Part shown: positions 13,301 to 25,374 of the stretch, in pieces
Layout of the letters: each line of letters opens with the position of its first letter
Numbering within the stretch: position 1 is the stretch's first letter
NCBI RefSeq assembly: GCF_000327385.1
Contig: NW_008711185.1
Location: 806,107 to 870,106, forward strand
Direction of reading: 5' to 3'
Length of the DNA: 64,000 nt
Origin: Lottia gigantea
Lineage: Eukaryota > Mollusca > Gastropoda > Lottiidae
Made by a program: the position numbers and the translations under genes
The notes under the pieces: generated by a model
Database searches by the model: none
Told to the model about the DNA's origin: nothing
What the model saw: only the letters and a program-made list of their open reading frames with translations

Positions 13301-13729
13301 ATTGACTTACCACTGTTAAGAGATCTTTAACAGTCTCGAGCACATGCGGATTAGGAGAGTTGCAGTGACGGATAATATTAGAAAAAAGGTAGTAAAAAAT
13401 GAAATTAATTCTTTTCTTCAAATTTATCCCCAATGTACAGTTTAATTCAGATAAATAACAGTGGCTTAAGAGTAAGCTTGGATTGAAGGTCAGTCACCCA
13501 ATCGCGACGAAAAGACAAGTCGGAAGTAGAAATTGCACCTTGAAAATTAAGACAGATTTTATTTGTTTGTTTATTCCCTAATGTTGACGTCATTGACAAT
13601 TGATATTCTGCACTTCCGAAGGGTCGTCTGATGCAGTTTGATGGATGGTTATAATATGAACTCACGGTTTAAGTTTCATTTAAATACATATATTGACAAC
13701 TTCCATTAAAATATTGACAACGGGTTAGT
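10341..13729. other. Gene-poor DNA
   Basis: No gene recognised. It holds several imperfect repeats of a CAGATTGGACTTGTACGT-like phrase at 10800-10950, a short (CA)n at about 10978, a poly-C run at 11066, and the dispersed repeat at 11960-12160. Possible - strand 5' splice sites (for example near 12575 and 13310) exist, but no protein-like exon goes with them. Confidence 0.35.
11960..12160. repeat. Dispersed repeat, copy 2 (GTTCGGATGGG family)
   Basis: Second copy of the repeat described at 8080-8420, with the same motif order and spacing. Confidence 0.5.
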
Positions 13730-13736
13730 CTGACTT

Positions 13737-14080
13737 AGGGTGCGGGCATACGATCAGTCTTGGTCGGCGATTTTTGAGTAAAATCTCACGTGTGCCCGTG
13801 TCTGACAAGATTATCGCGTTGCCGACAGGATATATAATATCAAACCAGTTTGATATTTGTCGCCGATTGTCTTAACGTCTACAAGAGCGTTATTCTCCAA
13901 TCAGATTCATTTTCTTTTCAATTGCATGATCCGCACGTCATTATTGACATAGTGGAAAACAATCGACTGGATATTTTTTGTCTCCTCGCTTGTTCGCAAC
14001 CGGTCGGCGAAACTCATGACAGGACTCTAATCGGCGACAAAATCGTCGACCAAGACTATTCGTGTACATCCATTAAGATG
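13737..14080 (+). mobile_element. MITE family C, copy 1
   Basis: Left end GTGCGGGCATACGATCAGTC then TTGGTCGGCGATTTTTGAG. The right end is the imperfect inverse (CGACAAAATCGTCGACCAAG, ACTATTCGTGTACATCC). Inner left sequence (TCACGTGTGCCCGTG, GACAAGATTATCGCGTT) matches the copy at 61825-62160 in opposite orientation. No transposase; non-autonomous. Superfamily not assigned because no clear target duplication was read. Confidence 0.7.
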
Positions 14081-14949
14081 TACAGCCACTAAGATGTAAG
14101 CTATCTAAGATAGTACCTTTAAACAGAATAATATAACGTGTTTCGCTCTACAGATTTCTACACTACTGGTTCGATGAAACTAAACATATGACAGATATTA
14201 AGTATTCACTGTTACATCTTTTTCATAAAAAAACTCACAAAAACGACCTAATATCAATGAAATGGAAGTCAAGTGTTTGGGTCACGGATATGAAGTTTCC
14301 AATCAGATAAGACTCTTTTAGACGTCGTGATTTGATACATGACAATCTAAAATATTTGGTCTTTGCTTTCAAATGATAAATTTATTTTTGTGTTAGGTTG
14401 GTCAACCATTACAATATTGTTCAGAGCGTCAAGAAGCCCACCCATAAAATTTTAAAAGAAGTGAGGCTTATTGTGGAAAAAAGGCAATTTTAGTTGATCA
14501 TACACGTTATGTTCAAGATTTCGAAATGTTATTTAATTGTATAGCGGAACTGTCTGCATTCATAATGATCAAATCATTTTTTGTCGATCAAACCTTTATC
14601 AACGTGTCTATTGCCATTAAGAAACTCATTCAGAGAAATGTCGCCATTATAGATGTTTTTATTTCGTGGTATTTCATGTTATATTTTTGTCAGAAATATG
14701 AAAATAGAAAATATTCAAACAGAACCTCAAAAACATGATGTAACTCAGAATTTCACACGATGCGATCTTCAAACAACTGACCTATTTTAGCCTGCGTCTC
14801 TACTAAAGTGATTTCAAAGCTTTTACTTTAATTCATTTCGTTTTTCAAACTGAAATTTTTAGACTACCATATTGTAAAGTATATTTCGATCGCGCTGTGT
14901 TGCTCTGAACAGACGAGACTTGCACTCACGTAATCTTAAAGATAATTAT

Positions 14950-15900
14950 GAAAAACGCATCAGTGCTTTATCAACTCTACAGAATAACGCATCACAAGAA
15001 AAACAATACAGAAGAATTTATCACCAACTCTACAAAAGAAGAGCTCGTCATATCACCAAAATTCAGACTCATCACTCTGAAGGGTACTTCATTCCCAACT
15101 CTACAATAAAAGAAGGACTTATCACCCACTCTAATGAAGACGAATTCATCATCAACTCTAGTGAGGACATCATCACCAACTCCACAGAAGAAGAGCTCAT
15201 CATCAACTCTTCAGAAGAAGAGCTCATTAAAATACGGACTCATCACAAATTCATCAAACAAAGAAGATCTCATCCCCAACCATACAGAAGAAGAAATTAT
15301 TATTAACTCTGCCGAAGAACACACCACCAACTTGACAGAAGATCTCATCACCAACTCCACAGAAGAACTCAACGCCAACTCTTCAAAATAACTCATCTAT
15401 AACTCTACAGAAGAACTCATCACCAACTCTACAGAATAACTCATCTCTAACTCTACAGAAGAACTGATCACTACCACTATACAAGAACTCATCATCAACT
15501 CTTCAAAATAACTCATCTCTAACTCTACAGAAGAACTGATCACTACCACTATACAAGAACTCATCATCAACTCTTCAGAATAACTCATCATCAACTCTAC
15601 AGAAGAAATCATCAATAACTGTACAGACGAATTAATCATCAACTCTACAGAAGATCTCATCACTAACTTTACAGAAGAACTCATCACCATCTCTACAGAA
15701 GAACTCATCTCCAACTGTTCAGAACAACTCATTACCAACTCTACAGGAAGAACTTATCACTACCTCTACAGAAGATCTCATCACTAACTCTACAGGAGAA
15801 CTCATCACCAACTCTTCGCAACATCCAAGAACAACTCGCCAATTCCTCCACAGAAGACCTAATCACCAACTCTTCAGAACAACCAACTCTACAGAAAGAA
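14950..15900. repeat. Minisatellite block A, 24-bp unit
   Basis: About 40 imperfect copies of a 24-bp phrase, AACTCTACAGAAGAACTCAT plus CACC. Because 24 is divisible by 3, several frames stay open and give low-complexity Ser/Thr/Glu-rich peptides on both strands. These are not taken as genes. Block B at 16553-17950 carries the same phrase inverted. Confidence 0.9.
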
Positions 15901-16552
15901 TCATAATCTATTAAGTATCCACAGTACCAATTTATTGTTTTCGTATTTGAATATGATCTGTGTCATGATTCCGTAAATAAATGTTCGAAACAAATTTAAG
16001 AACCACACAAGCCTATACCTATGACCTGAAGTAAGATTAATAAGTATGACATACATGTTTTTTTCATTTAAAGCTTTAACACGAAAGACCTCAAAATATC
16101 TTGCTGTGTTTGTCTAATTATCCCGATTAGCTTCATGTGAATGACATTCAAATGGGTGGAAATTGGCATGACAATGTCTCTAATGTCTACCCATCCATTT
16201 ATAGTTTATCTTTGTCACTGTTAATTGATAGAACTTTTCACAAAGACTGGATTGAGATTTCCTGTCGTCTCATTAAATTTGATGTTTAGTCACGAAACAA
16301 ATTACTTTCTTAGAAATTAGAAAACAGGATTAGCCTTACTCAGACTTTTCATCAATTCATAACATGTCACTGCCCTAACAATGTAAAACAAGGAAGGGGG
16401 TAACCGAGTAGAAAATAAGATGTACAGGGTAGGTTGTATGCTCGTGCGACAATTTCGGTGGATGGAAGTCCTTCTTGTTTTTATTACCTTCTTTCTATTG
16501 AATGAGTTTTACCCAATGTAATTTTTTGACTCTTTTGTCTTCTTCCTTAGAG
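15901..16552. other. Spacer between the two inverted minisatellite blocks
   Basis: About 650 bp of ordinary AT-rich sequence with no gene or repeat recognised. Confidence 0.5.
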
Positions 16553-17950
16553 TCAGTGATGAGCTATTCTGTTAGCAGATGTTCAGTACTTCAGATCATC
16601 TGTAAAGTTGGTGATGAGTTCTTCTGTAAGATAGGTGTTCAGATCATCTGTAAAGTAAGTGATGAGATATTCTGTTAGGTAGATGTTCAGATCATCTGTA
16701 AAGTTGGTGTGAGTTTTTCTGTAAGGTGCAGATCATCTATAAAGTAAGTGATGAGTTCTTCCGTTAGGTAGGTGTTCAGATCATCTGTAAAGTTAGCGAT
16801 GAGCTATTCTGTTAGGCAGATGATCAGATCATCTGTAAAATTGGTGATGAGTTCATCTGTAAGGTAGATGTTCAGATCATCTGTAAGTTAGTGATGAGTT
16901 CTTCTGCAAGGTAGTTGTTCAGATCATCTGTAAATTGGTGATGAGCTATTCTGTTAGGAAGATGTTCAGATCATCTGTAAAGTTGGTGATGAGTTTTTTC
17001 TGTAAGGTACAGATCATCTGTAAAGAAAGTGATGAGTTCCTCTGTAAGGTAGTTGTTCAGATCATCTGTAAAGTTAGTGATGAGCTATTCTGTTAAGCAG
17101 ATGTTCAAACCATCTGTAAAGTTAGTGATCAGCTATTCTGTAAGGTGCAGATCATCTGTAAAGTTAGTGATGAGTTCTTCTGTAAGGTAGGTGTTCAGAT
17201 CATATGTAAGTTAGTGACGAGTTCTTCTGTAAGGTAGGTGTTCAGATCATCTGTAAGTTAGTGATGAGTTCTTCTGCAAGGTAGGTGTTCAGATCATCTG
17301 TAAAGTTGGTGATGTGTTCATCTGTAAGGTAGGTGTCCAGATCATCTGTAAGTTAGTGAGGAGATCTTCTGAAAGGTAGGTGTTCAGATCATCTGTAAAG
17401 TTGGTGATGTGTTCATCTGTAAGGTAGATGTTCAGATCACCTGTAGGTTAGTGATGAGTCATTCTATAAAGAGTTGAAGAGTTCTTCTGAAGAGTTGGTG
17501 ATGTGTTCTTCAGTAGAGGTAGTGATGAGTTCTTCTGTAGAGTTAGTGATAGAGGCGGGTTAACCTATAGGCAAACAAAGCAGCTGCCGTTCGGAACATG
17601 GAAAATTCGGCCCATGACAAAGTTTGTAACAGTAAAAATTATCATACAGTTAATAAATTTCCACAGGCCCATCGAAAATTGTCCTATTAGGAGCGTGATG
17701 TGTGACGATCGACTAAATTGTTTGAGCCTATTGGTGATGAATGCCGAAATCGTGCATACGATTGATGCTGATTGATATGTTTCTGAAAAAAGATCGCAAA
17801 CTTCCTGCCATAAAATTGTAATCACACCTGTCCCCTCCCTAAAATGCGACCGTTCGTTTGCCTGCGGCCCAACAAATCCAAAATCCGCCACTGGTTAGTG
17901 ATTATTTCTTCTGTAGAGTTGGTGATGAGTTCTTCTACTAGAATTGAGAA
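16553..17950. repeat. Minisatellite block B, inverted relative to block A, 48-bp dimer unit
   Basis: Repeats of a 48-bp unit made of two 24-bp halves: GTTGGTGATGAGTTCTTCTG plus TAAG, and GTAGGTGTTCAGATCATCTG plus TAAA. The first half is the reverse complement of the block A unit. The last copies (17440-17549 and 17894-17950) revert to the simple 24-bp form. The block is interrupted by a MITE at 17550-17893. Confidence 0.9.
17550..17893 (-). mobile_element. hAT-like MITE inserted in minisatellite block B
   Basis: A 344-bp block foreign to the surrounding repeat. The right end, read inward, is CAGTGGCGGATTTTGGATTT; the left end is TAGAGGCGGGTTAACC, an imperfect inverse. It is flanked by GTTAGTGA at 17542-17549 and 17894-17901, an 8-bp direct repeat as hAT transposons make. 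The CAGTGGCG terminus also fits hAT. Caution: GTTAGTGA also occurs in the array, so the duplication is not independent proof. The two open frames inside it are not genes. Confidence 0.7.
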
Positions 17951-20730
17951 TGAGTTCCTTTTTGATCTTCGGCATTTATAAATGTTCAAAATTATGAAAA
18001 CTTACGTTACATGTAGATGTAAATTTACGTTACTCTTTCACATTACGACACAAGTTGGTTTGTTCAGAGTTCATAGAATTAGAGCCAAAAGAGCAATCTG
18101 ACTTTAGTCTGGTGTACGGATGTCCTGGACAGTCTTGTTTGATTCACTACCTTGGCGAAATATTATGATAGCCTTCTGATTGCAGACAGTCATCTTGACT
18201 CATACTAAGTTCAACTAAATGGTATCAAAGCAGTATTATATTATAGCTTGTCTTCAAAGTAGAAAGGTATTTATACGGTGGATCGTACCCATTACATTAA
18301 TTAAAAGAGCATCAATGGCCAAAAATAATATAAAAATAAAATAATCCATTATAAGCTGTGACTTTAGATTAATTTTCCCAGGTTTTTAGACAAGTCTAAA
18401 TTAAATTGGAATTAGGAATTCTTAAAAGACCAAGAAAGCTTTGTAGACACGTCAATACAATTTACACCGTAAGTAATTATTTTAAAAGTATTTTATATGA
18501 GAAACACCACAAAGAACATCATTCATGATCAAGGAAGCATTAAGTTTAAAAAACAATTTTCATTCTCTTGAGGATACAGTATATTTTATAAACACGTAAA
18601 AAAGCCTTCAGTCAATTAAATACGACAAAACTAACATAATTATAACCATGTCTGAAACATTTAAGTGAGTGAGTGTGTTTGGTTTGAGTTTAACACTGTT
18701 CTCATGTAATATCTGAAAGCAGAATTAACTGCTTTTTTTGTTATCTGCTACCAAGCACATCTATCGACGGGACCGTCACTAAAGTATTATTGCACTTCGT
18801 TTCTTAGATTGCATACGAGCCGGAAGCGAATGTTTATTCTGAAAATAGAACCATTTTCATTGATTAAACAGTCGACTACATATTTACATAGCTGAAATAG
18901 CACAGTGTCAGTTCGTGGCATTTCAAGGAAACATTGGGTAAGAGGGTATTTCATGTAAAATGATAAAGGCACATTTAATGCATAGGCCTACGCTGCATTT
19001 ATAAACTTCCGTGATACAAGAAAGGTAGCTATTACAGTATAAGACACATTTCGTAATAACTTGACATTGTGAAGATGAATGAAAGTGAATAACATCGTCT
19101 TATAAAGTAATGTATATTGTATGCTGTACCTTATTGTAGTGATACAATAAAAATGTCTATCTTTTTTTCATCAGATCATAATGAAAGAATCACGATATGT
19201 ATTATTCATACATGGGGGATTTGGGGGGATTTATTTTTATAAAACTTAATACTATAACTATAAATGGTATTGTGGAGAAGAAAGATTGAAACTGAAATAG
19301 AATACCCTCAGGCATATACACATAAATAGTTAAACAATATTTCCGTTAGACCAAGTTCCATATTAGTTAAAGTATAGAGCTAGACACATTCAACATTCAG
19401 CAATTCTCGGCAGTTTCAAGACAGCTAAATCTTTTACAGAGTGCTAGGGGAATGAATGAATGAGTGAGTGAGTGAGAATGAATGAATGAATGAATGGCTG
19501 AATGAATGAATGAATGAATGAATGAATGAATGAATGAATGAAAGTGGTATTAGGAGCTGCAATGAATCATTAGAGATAGCAACACATAGTTTTTAGCACA
19601 CAGAATCAATTTAATCATCACGTTAGGCCTAAAAAAATTGCTTTAAGTATGGAGGTAGAATGTCTTGACAAAGATAAGATAACAGACAATTTTAGGCCTA
19701 AAAAGTGAATGCGAGAACGCAGATAAATTCATGTTTGTAGTTCTTGACTTGTCACTTGCGAATTGTTGGTTGTCCATAAAAACAAAACAAACACTGTTTA
19801 AATACTATAGACAGAATGAACCTGTTATATAGACTCTCGACACCTGCGTTGATTCTAGTCTAGAAAAACCATTTGTGCGAGAGGATTTCTTTCCCTTTAA
19901 CTAATCAAATACGATAGCCTAAGAACTTTTTTCTGTAAATCTCCTTTGCATCCTTAAAATTTATAAGGATTGAGCCAAATCCAACATATAGGGACGTTAG
20001 CTTTCGGATTAGTTATTATCAGTATTCGTGTAGCAAACTGTAAGTAGGGGCTATTTTAACTAAATTAAACCAAGCTGACTTGTCGGTGTAGTCAAAAGAT
20101 TATTGACACCTATTGTATATTGAATTAGTCGGTTGTAAAAAGATGTGTAAGGGGAGAGCACTCTAATATGTAAACATTGAAGTCTTAAAAATTTGAGGGT
20201 AAAAAGTGAAATAGATTGTTTTATAAACCACAGCCATTGAAAACATTGTAAAACAGGGTAAGTTATAAGGTAATAAAGAAAAGTTCAAGTCTAAATTTTG
20301 AACGAATATGCTTAATACGTCGAGTACCCTCTATGACAGTATCTTGGACTACACAGCCTACAGACAACTATTAAACTATTATGCAATGCATTATATTGGT
20401 TGACTAGACTTTATTTGTCGGTAAATTTATGATCTTTTTATTGTGATGTCTGTGCACTGGTGGAGGCTTATGAGCACAGGTTATAGGCCTGTATGATTTT
20501 GTACTGGTAACACAAAAATAACCCTAGACTTAAATTATCTCACTAGACAAGCAAACTTTCTCTGACTAGAGGAAGTTAGAACCTAGGTCTAATGTTGAAT
20601 AAAATTCTTTATTCTTTAAAAAATAAATGTTCTTTTTACAAAAAATAGATCTATTGTTTATGTTACAGAATTAGACTCTTCCCAAAAAGAAAAAACTTAT
20701 TTGAGTTGACATCTATAAAAGATTTTTAGA
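17951..20730. other. Gene-poor DNA upstream of POP4
   Basis: No gene recognised. Contains a GAAT/GAGT microsatellite at 19450-19541. The POP4 promoter should lie in the last few hundred bases, but no core element could be named. Confidence 0.4.
19450..19541. repeat. (GAAT)n / (GAGT)n microsatellite
   Basis: About 23 tetranucleotide units, mostly GAAT, with a short GAGT stretch near the left. Confidence 0.95.
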
Positions 20731-23700
20731 ATGGAAGTTAAAGCTGATAAAGGTAAATTTATTAACTATGATATATGTCTATGTGCCAGTATAGCAAGAT
20801 GAAAACTCAGTTACCCAACTAGTTACCGTGCCCAACTAGTTCTAAGAAGTAGAAATGATAACATTTATAAAAGTATTGTCTAGCAAAAAAAAAACCTTTT
20901 CCTTTGCAAAACATAGACACAAACAGTCCAGTGCATTCTTAGATAGATTAAGTAAAAATGAACAAAATAAGTCGAGCTTTTTGTGTTTATGTTTTGAAAT
21001 GGACTTTGATGTTCATGTGAAAGTACAAAACAGCAAGCACTGGAAAATGGATTGCGTAATTAAATCTAAAATATTGGGTTCTTATCACAAAAAAAGATCA
21101 TCAGAATAAAGTTATTAAGAAATATTATAACAGAACTTGAATCATGTTGTTACAGAGTTTCACTGTGTGCTATTGCAGTAACAAGTCTGAGTAACAACAT
21201 GATTCAAGTTCTGTTCAAGCTCTACAATTGAGATGTATTGAGCACTATTTTAACAGTAGAAATATTTTAAATGAATTAGTGCAAGATGTTAATTTGTTCT
21301 CTATTTTAGATACACTATACAGCAGTCTACCACAGTCAGTACAATCTAATAGTAGTAAGATAGGATTGAAGGTTTGTACATTTTCTTCTCTTCGTATAAC
21401 AGAAGTGACATCTTTTTGAAATGTTCATCTGTTCATCATCATCCACTGTTTAGAGATCAAAACATCACAATATTCTTTGAACCATAATGGTAAAATAAAA
21501 AAAAAAAATCTTTTTTTCAATGAAATTATTTTCCTTATTTTTTTTCATTTAAGGGATCAACTCATCTAATCAAGAAAAGATATAAAATAGAATTCCATTC
21601 TAAGAAAAAACATCATAGAATGATAATAACCTAGAAACTAACCATTTTTACTTCTCTATTTATCAAGATTTTAGTCAAATTTTCATTCTTAAAGGTTATA
21701 ACAGCAGTATGAAAAATGAAAGACATCACAGTATCTTCTATTCATATTTCACAGTATCTTCTATTCATATTTCACAGTATCTTCTATTCATATTTCACAG
21801 TATCTTCTATTCATATTTCACAGTATCTTCTATTCATATTTCACAGTATCTTCTATTCATATGTAATTTTATATTCCAGGCAGTAAGAGCTGATTTTCTG
21901 AAGAATTTTTTAAAACAAACAGTACATAGTGATAAAAAGAAAGAGAAAAATGTTCCCTTAGAACATCTGACTGTGGTGTCTGAAGTTATTGAAAATCCTC
22001 CTAAGAAGAGGAAAGTAGAAAAAGGACCTAGAAAACATAGAAAGACTATGACACATAAAGAGAGAAAGAAAATGAAGTTATTTGACATCAAGAAAGAAGA
22101 TCAGATGTATGTTATGATTTATAGGTGATATTCCAGGTTGAGGCCAAAAATCTTGATATAAATAGCTTTATTTTTATTACAGTTTCAAAATCTTTGATTG
22201 GGATTGACTTGAAATTATCTAGGAAGAAAAAAATTTTTTAGCACTGCAGTACGATACTGTTATTTCAAAAAGAAATTTAGTATAACATATTATGTTCAAT
22301 TCAATATTGTGGTCTCAAAGTCATTATATTATAGTCATTCTCTTATTTTAGATATGAGAAGTATATTCCACTACATAATTTATGGAAAGATTATATTTCT
22401 GATTTGCTATATTCTGGAGACAAGTAAGTTAAGTAGGCCTACATTAGTTTTGGTACTGAATTTTGTTCAGATATCAAAAACATGTTCAGATTTTAACTTT
22501 GAGTGAATTGGTACGTCTTACTTCTTCTATTATAAAACTCTTAGTAAATTGATATGTATGTTCACACTAATGTTATAGATCATAGAACATAGTGCAATAA
22601 CACTATTGTAAATTGATCTAGAGCATAGTGCAATAACACTCTATTGTATAATGATCTAGAGCATCTAACAACACTATTGTAAATTGATCTAGAGCATAGT
22701 GCAATAACACTCTATTGTATAATGATTCAGAGCATTTAACAACACTATTGTAACTCTGCTCTCAAGGGAGGTAACTCTTAATATCTTAAGACAACAATGT
22801 TACTATTTTAAACTATTAGTATTAAATACTTTGTTATATTTTTATTTAGGGAGAAATCTGAAGGAATATTAACAAATGATGCTCAGAAATTATTAAAAGC
22901 TGATTTACATGGAGCTATTATAACTGTCATCAAGTCTAGATGTCCTTCATATATTCACACTACTGGTATACTACTACAAGAAACTAGAAATACCTTTAAC
23001 ATAATTACCAAAAATAATAAGATTAAATGTATGTACCCTATAGTTGATTATTGATTGAACTAGTTCTCTTTATAATCTTCATGTAAAACTCCATTCATTT
23101 CATTTTAATTCTTTACAATCTTCTGGTTCAATGATTTATTGAACATATCATTATTATCATAACTTAAAGAGACATTCCGCTTGTTTTATAGGTAGAAATT
23201 TTTTTATGCTGAAATTTGTGAAAACTATACACAAAAATTCAGGGAAATGTGTCCCTTAAGGTATTTGAAAGTTTTAACTAATAAAAATATAAGAAAAAAT
23301 CTAATATAAGAGATAAAGATTGGCTGTGCGACCAGTTATCCCTGATTATCAGTGACTAGTTTCGTTCGTGTTTGAACTCTTCAGACTGATTAGACTCACC
23401 TTGTGGGGTTCTATTTATACTGTTCATGGACCCCGATGGAAGGTTACCGGTGTATGGGTGTTACCGGGGTTCGTAAGTATCGGGGTTACCGGGGTTGATC
23501 AGTACCGGGGTTACCGGGGTTGATCAGTACCAGGATTGGTTTGTTCCAAGGTAGGAGGGTTTAAGACTTCACCAAACTGTCTGGGTTAACAGAAACTGTG
23601 AGAAATAAGAGTAAAGCTGTTAATTTTTTTTAGTTTACCTAAACTTTTTTAAATTCGTTATGCTTTTTGGGTTTAAAGCAAAATAAAGGTCTAATTGTAG

Positions 23701-24023
23701 AGAAATATGTCTCCTTCGTATTCTTAAGGTGAAACTAAAAATATCGAGCCATTAGAAAAATTTACGATGTTTTTGATAGTAAAATTGTTTTACGAAAAGG
23801 TGGAATGGCCCTTTAATGTGTCCCCAAACGAATCCGAAAATTCTGACTGAGGTGAACTTATTTTTGTTGTTGTGATGTATTTTCAGGCATACCAAAACTA
23901 CACAGTATATTTACAATAGAAAATGCAGGAATACTCTATACAATATATGGCAACCAATTCAAAGTCAAGTCAAGTGAAAGATCTATTCGTAAATTCAAAA
24001 CAAAAGCAACTTTAGATTTGTGA
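20731..24023 (+). CDS. POP4: Ribonuclease P/MRP protein subunit POP4 (Rpp29)
   Basis: Exons 20731-20752, 21884-22106, 22352-22423, 22850-23028 and 23887-24023 give a closed 210-residue frame (human POP4 has 220). POP4 is a protein subunit of RNase P, which trims the 5' leader of precursor tRNAs, and of RNase MRP, which acts on rRNA precursors. Diagnostic stretches in order: VRADFLKNFLK; a basic region ending KKMKLFDIKKEDQ; YIPLHNLWKDYI; KADLHGAIITVIKSRCPSYI; GILLQETRNTFNIITK; IPKLHSIFTIE; and the ending KSSERSIRKFKTKATLDL. The second half is the Sm-like barrel that contacts RNA. The first exon is only 22 nt (MEVKADK plus one base), with an in-frame stop just upstream. It keeps frame only with the second of two 3' splice sites 4 nt apart. 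Introns hold MITEs and small tandem repeats. Exon 1 is inferred; exons 2-5 are firm. Confidence 0.93.
21129..21215. repeat. Perfect 25-bp inverted repeat (hairpin) in POP4 intron 1
   Basis: Arms 21129-21153 (AACAGAACTTGAATCATGTT plus GTTAC) and 21191-21215 are exact reverse complements, separated by 37 bp. A degenerate relative with a shorter loop lies at 48958-49019. This looks like a very short inverted-repeat element. If transcribed with the POP4 intron it would fold into a hairpin. Confidence 0.85.
21727..21864. repeat. 23-bp tandem repeat just upstream of POP4 exon 2
   Basis: Six near-identical copies of TCACAGTATCTTCTATTCAT plus ATT, ending about 20 bp before the exon 2 acceptor region. 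It is pyrimidine-rich on the + strand, so it may act as part of the acceptor context. Confidence 0.9.
22560..22745. repeat. Tandem repeat in POP4 intron 3
   Basis: Three to four copies of a phrase of about 50 bp containing GATCTAGAGCATAGTGCAAT and AACACT(CT)ATTGTA. Immediately to its right is GGGAGGTAACTCTTA, a short motif also seen near 26420. Confidence 0.8.
23164..23816 (+). mobile_element. TTAA-flanked MITE (family D) in POP4 intron 4
   Basis: Bounded by TTAA at 23164-23167 and 23813-23816. Imperfect terminal inverted repeats: left AGAGACATTCCGCTTG; right (read inward) AGGGCCATTCCACCTT. Contains a GC-rich patch of repeated TTACCGGGGTTGATCAGTACC-like phrases at about 23440-23535. The right part (GTAGAGAAATATGTCTCC, then ATCGAGCCATTA) matches a second copy at 29404-29740. 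Confidence 0.7.
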
Positions 24024-24691
24024 TATTTTGATCTTTTCTGTGTAACTTTATTAAAGAATTGAATGCAGTTTTCTCTCCAATTTTTCTGCTTATGATTGGT
24101 GTTCTTACATAGAATAAACAGAAAAGAACTTAGTTGGCCGACATATAAATCACTACCCCAGACAAAAAGAATGTCTATTTTAATTATTATTTTAATGTAT
24201 ACACAATTCCAGACAAATATTCTAGAAAAATCATAACGATCGATTTCCAGAGTATTTATAGGATTAAGCCACGCCACAGTTAACTAAATTCGTGATCTGA
24301 TTCAGGCAAGTTTGAATGGACCGTCATGTTGGGGGTATGGAAGAAGGAACCTCAGATTACTCAATTAATCTAGACGTCAAGATTCAAACGTACAGTTTTA
24401 AATATCAGCTCACGATTTTCCTTCTCTATCCCTTTCACCAACCCACTGTAAATGATGGATTGGATTGATTCTGGTTGGATTATTTTGGGGCTGATCTTGT
24501 AATTCTTTATCAGAATAAGTGGTATAACCTACATGTCAAATAAAATGGTTTAGTGCGGTTTAAATTTAAATTTCACTGCGGTGTTCTATCCCTCGAAATT
24601 TGGATACTATACCAGGAGCTTCTATTCAAAGACTTAATTAAGATAAAAGCCAGATTTTTAGAAATACAGTAATCTGATTGAATAATAAAAT
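24024..24691. other. Downstream of POP4; no feature recognised
   Basis: POP4 3' flank. An AATAAA lies near 24114 and could be the polyadenylation signal. No other gene recognised. Confidence 0.4.
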
Positions 24692-25067
24692 TTAAAGATG
24701 GGTTCCCTTATTTTCATTTATGAAAATGAAAATGCTAATACTTATATGAATAGAAAGTAGAGGTGCTCTAATGACTTTGAAAATACCAGGTTTGTCTCAT
24801 ATGTCCATAATTAATTCATAATTAGCTAAATTAGAAGAGAATTACCAGCAGAATTTCAATGAGTGACCGATCAAGAAAAGTCAAAAAGTCTATATTTGTT
24901 CATACAGACTGTACATACATGGACATTTACGATTAGTTAAAACTCTTAATTATATGCAATAAGAACATAATGATATGATTAAGAATACATGATAATTCAT
25001 TACAAACACCAATTCATCAAATAGTTTGCTTAATTTGACAGTAAAAAATAAGGAGACCCGTCTTTAA
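24692..25067 (+). mobile_element. MITE family A, complete copy
   Basis: Flanked by TTAA at 24692-24695 and 25064-25067. Terminal inverted repeats: AGATGGGTTCCCTTATTTT at the left; AAATAAGGAGACCCGTCT at the right. The body matches copies at 35337-35673 and 7345-7669. About 376 bp; no coding capacity. The TTAA duplication is as made by piggyBac and Kolobok transposases. Confidence 0.85.
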
Positions 25068-25374
25068 TTAATTTTTGTCATTTTTTTGATCAGATGACTG
25101 GAACACTAAAATAATCGAGAATAAGAAATACGTTTTCGAGAATAAAATAATGGGACTATTTTTTTTAATTTAATATTCAATATGCCTTTGTTCGAACATA
25201 ATACTTGTTTCCTTATTTTTATTTAATTCTCTACACAAATGTGTTTACTCATTATGTTGAAAATTTGAAAGGGATTTTTTTTTTTTGGTTATGTTTTTTT
25301 TTGCGACTTTTTCAAACAAATGGACGTGTTATACTGTTGAAATAATATATAACCACGATCTGGGCCAGAATAAT

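Noticed and set aside
14920-15738. Open frames encoding Ser/Thr/Glu repeats on both strands
   Set aside because: They arise from a 24-bp minisatellite whose period is divisible by three; no start context, splice sites or domain.
17503-17891. Two overlapping open frames on opposite strands
   Set aside because: Both lie within the hAT-like MITE and the flanking minisatellite.
20731-20752. POP4 exon 1 joined to the first AG at exon 2
   Set aside because: That join shifts the frame away from the conserved VRADFLKNFLK start; the second AG keeps it.
20855-21109. 84-codon open frame inside POP4 intron 1
   Set aside because: Low-complexity Lys/Ser-rich reading with no homology recognised; intron sequence.
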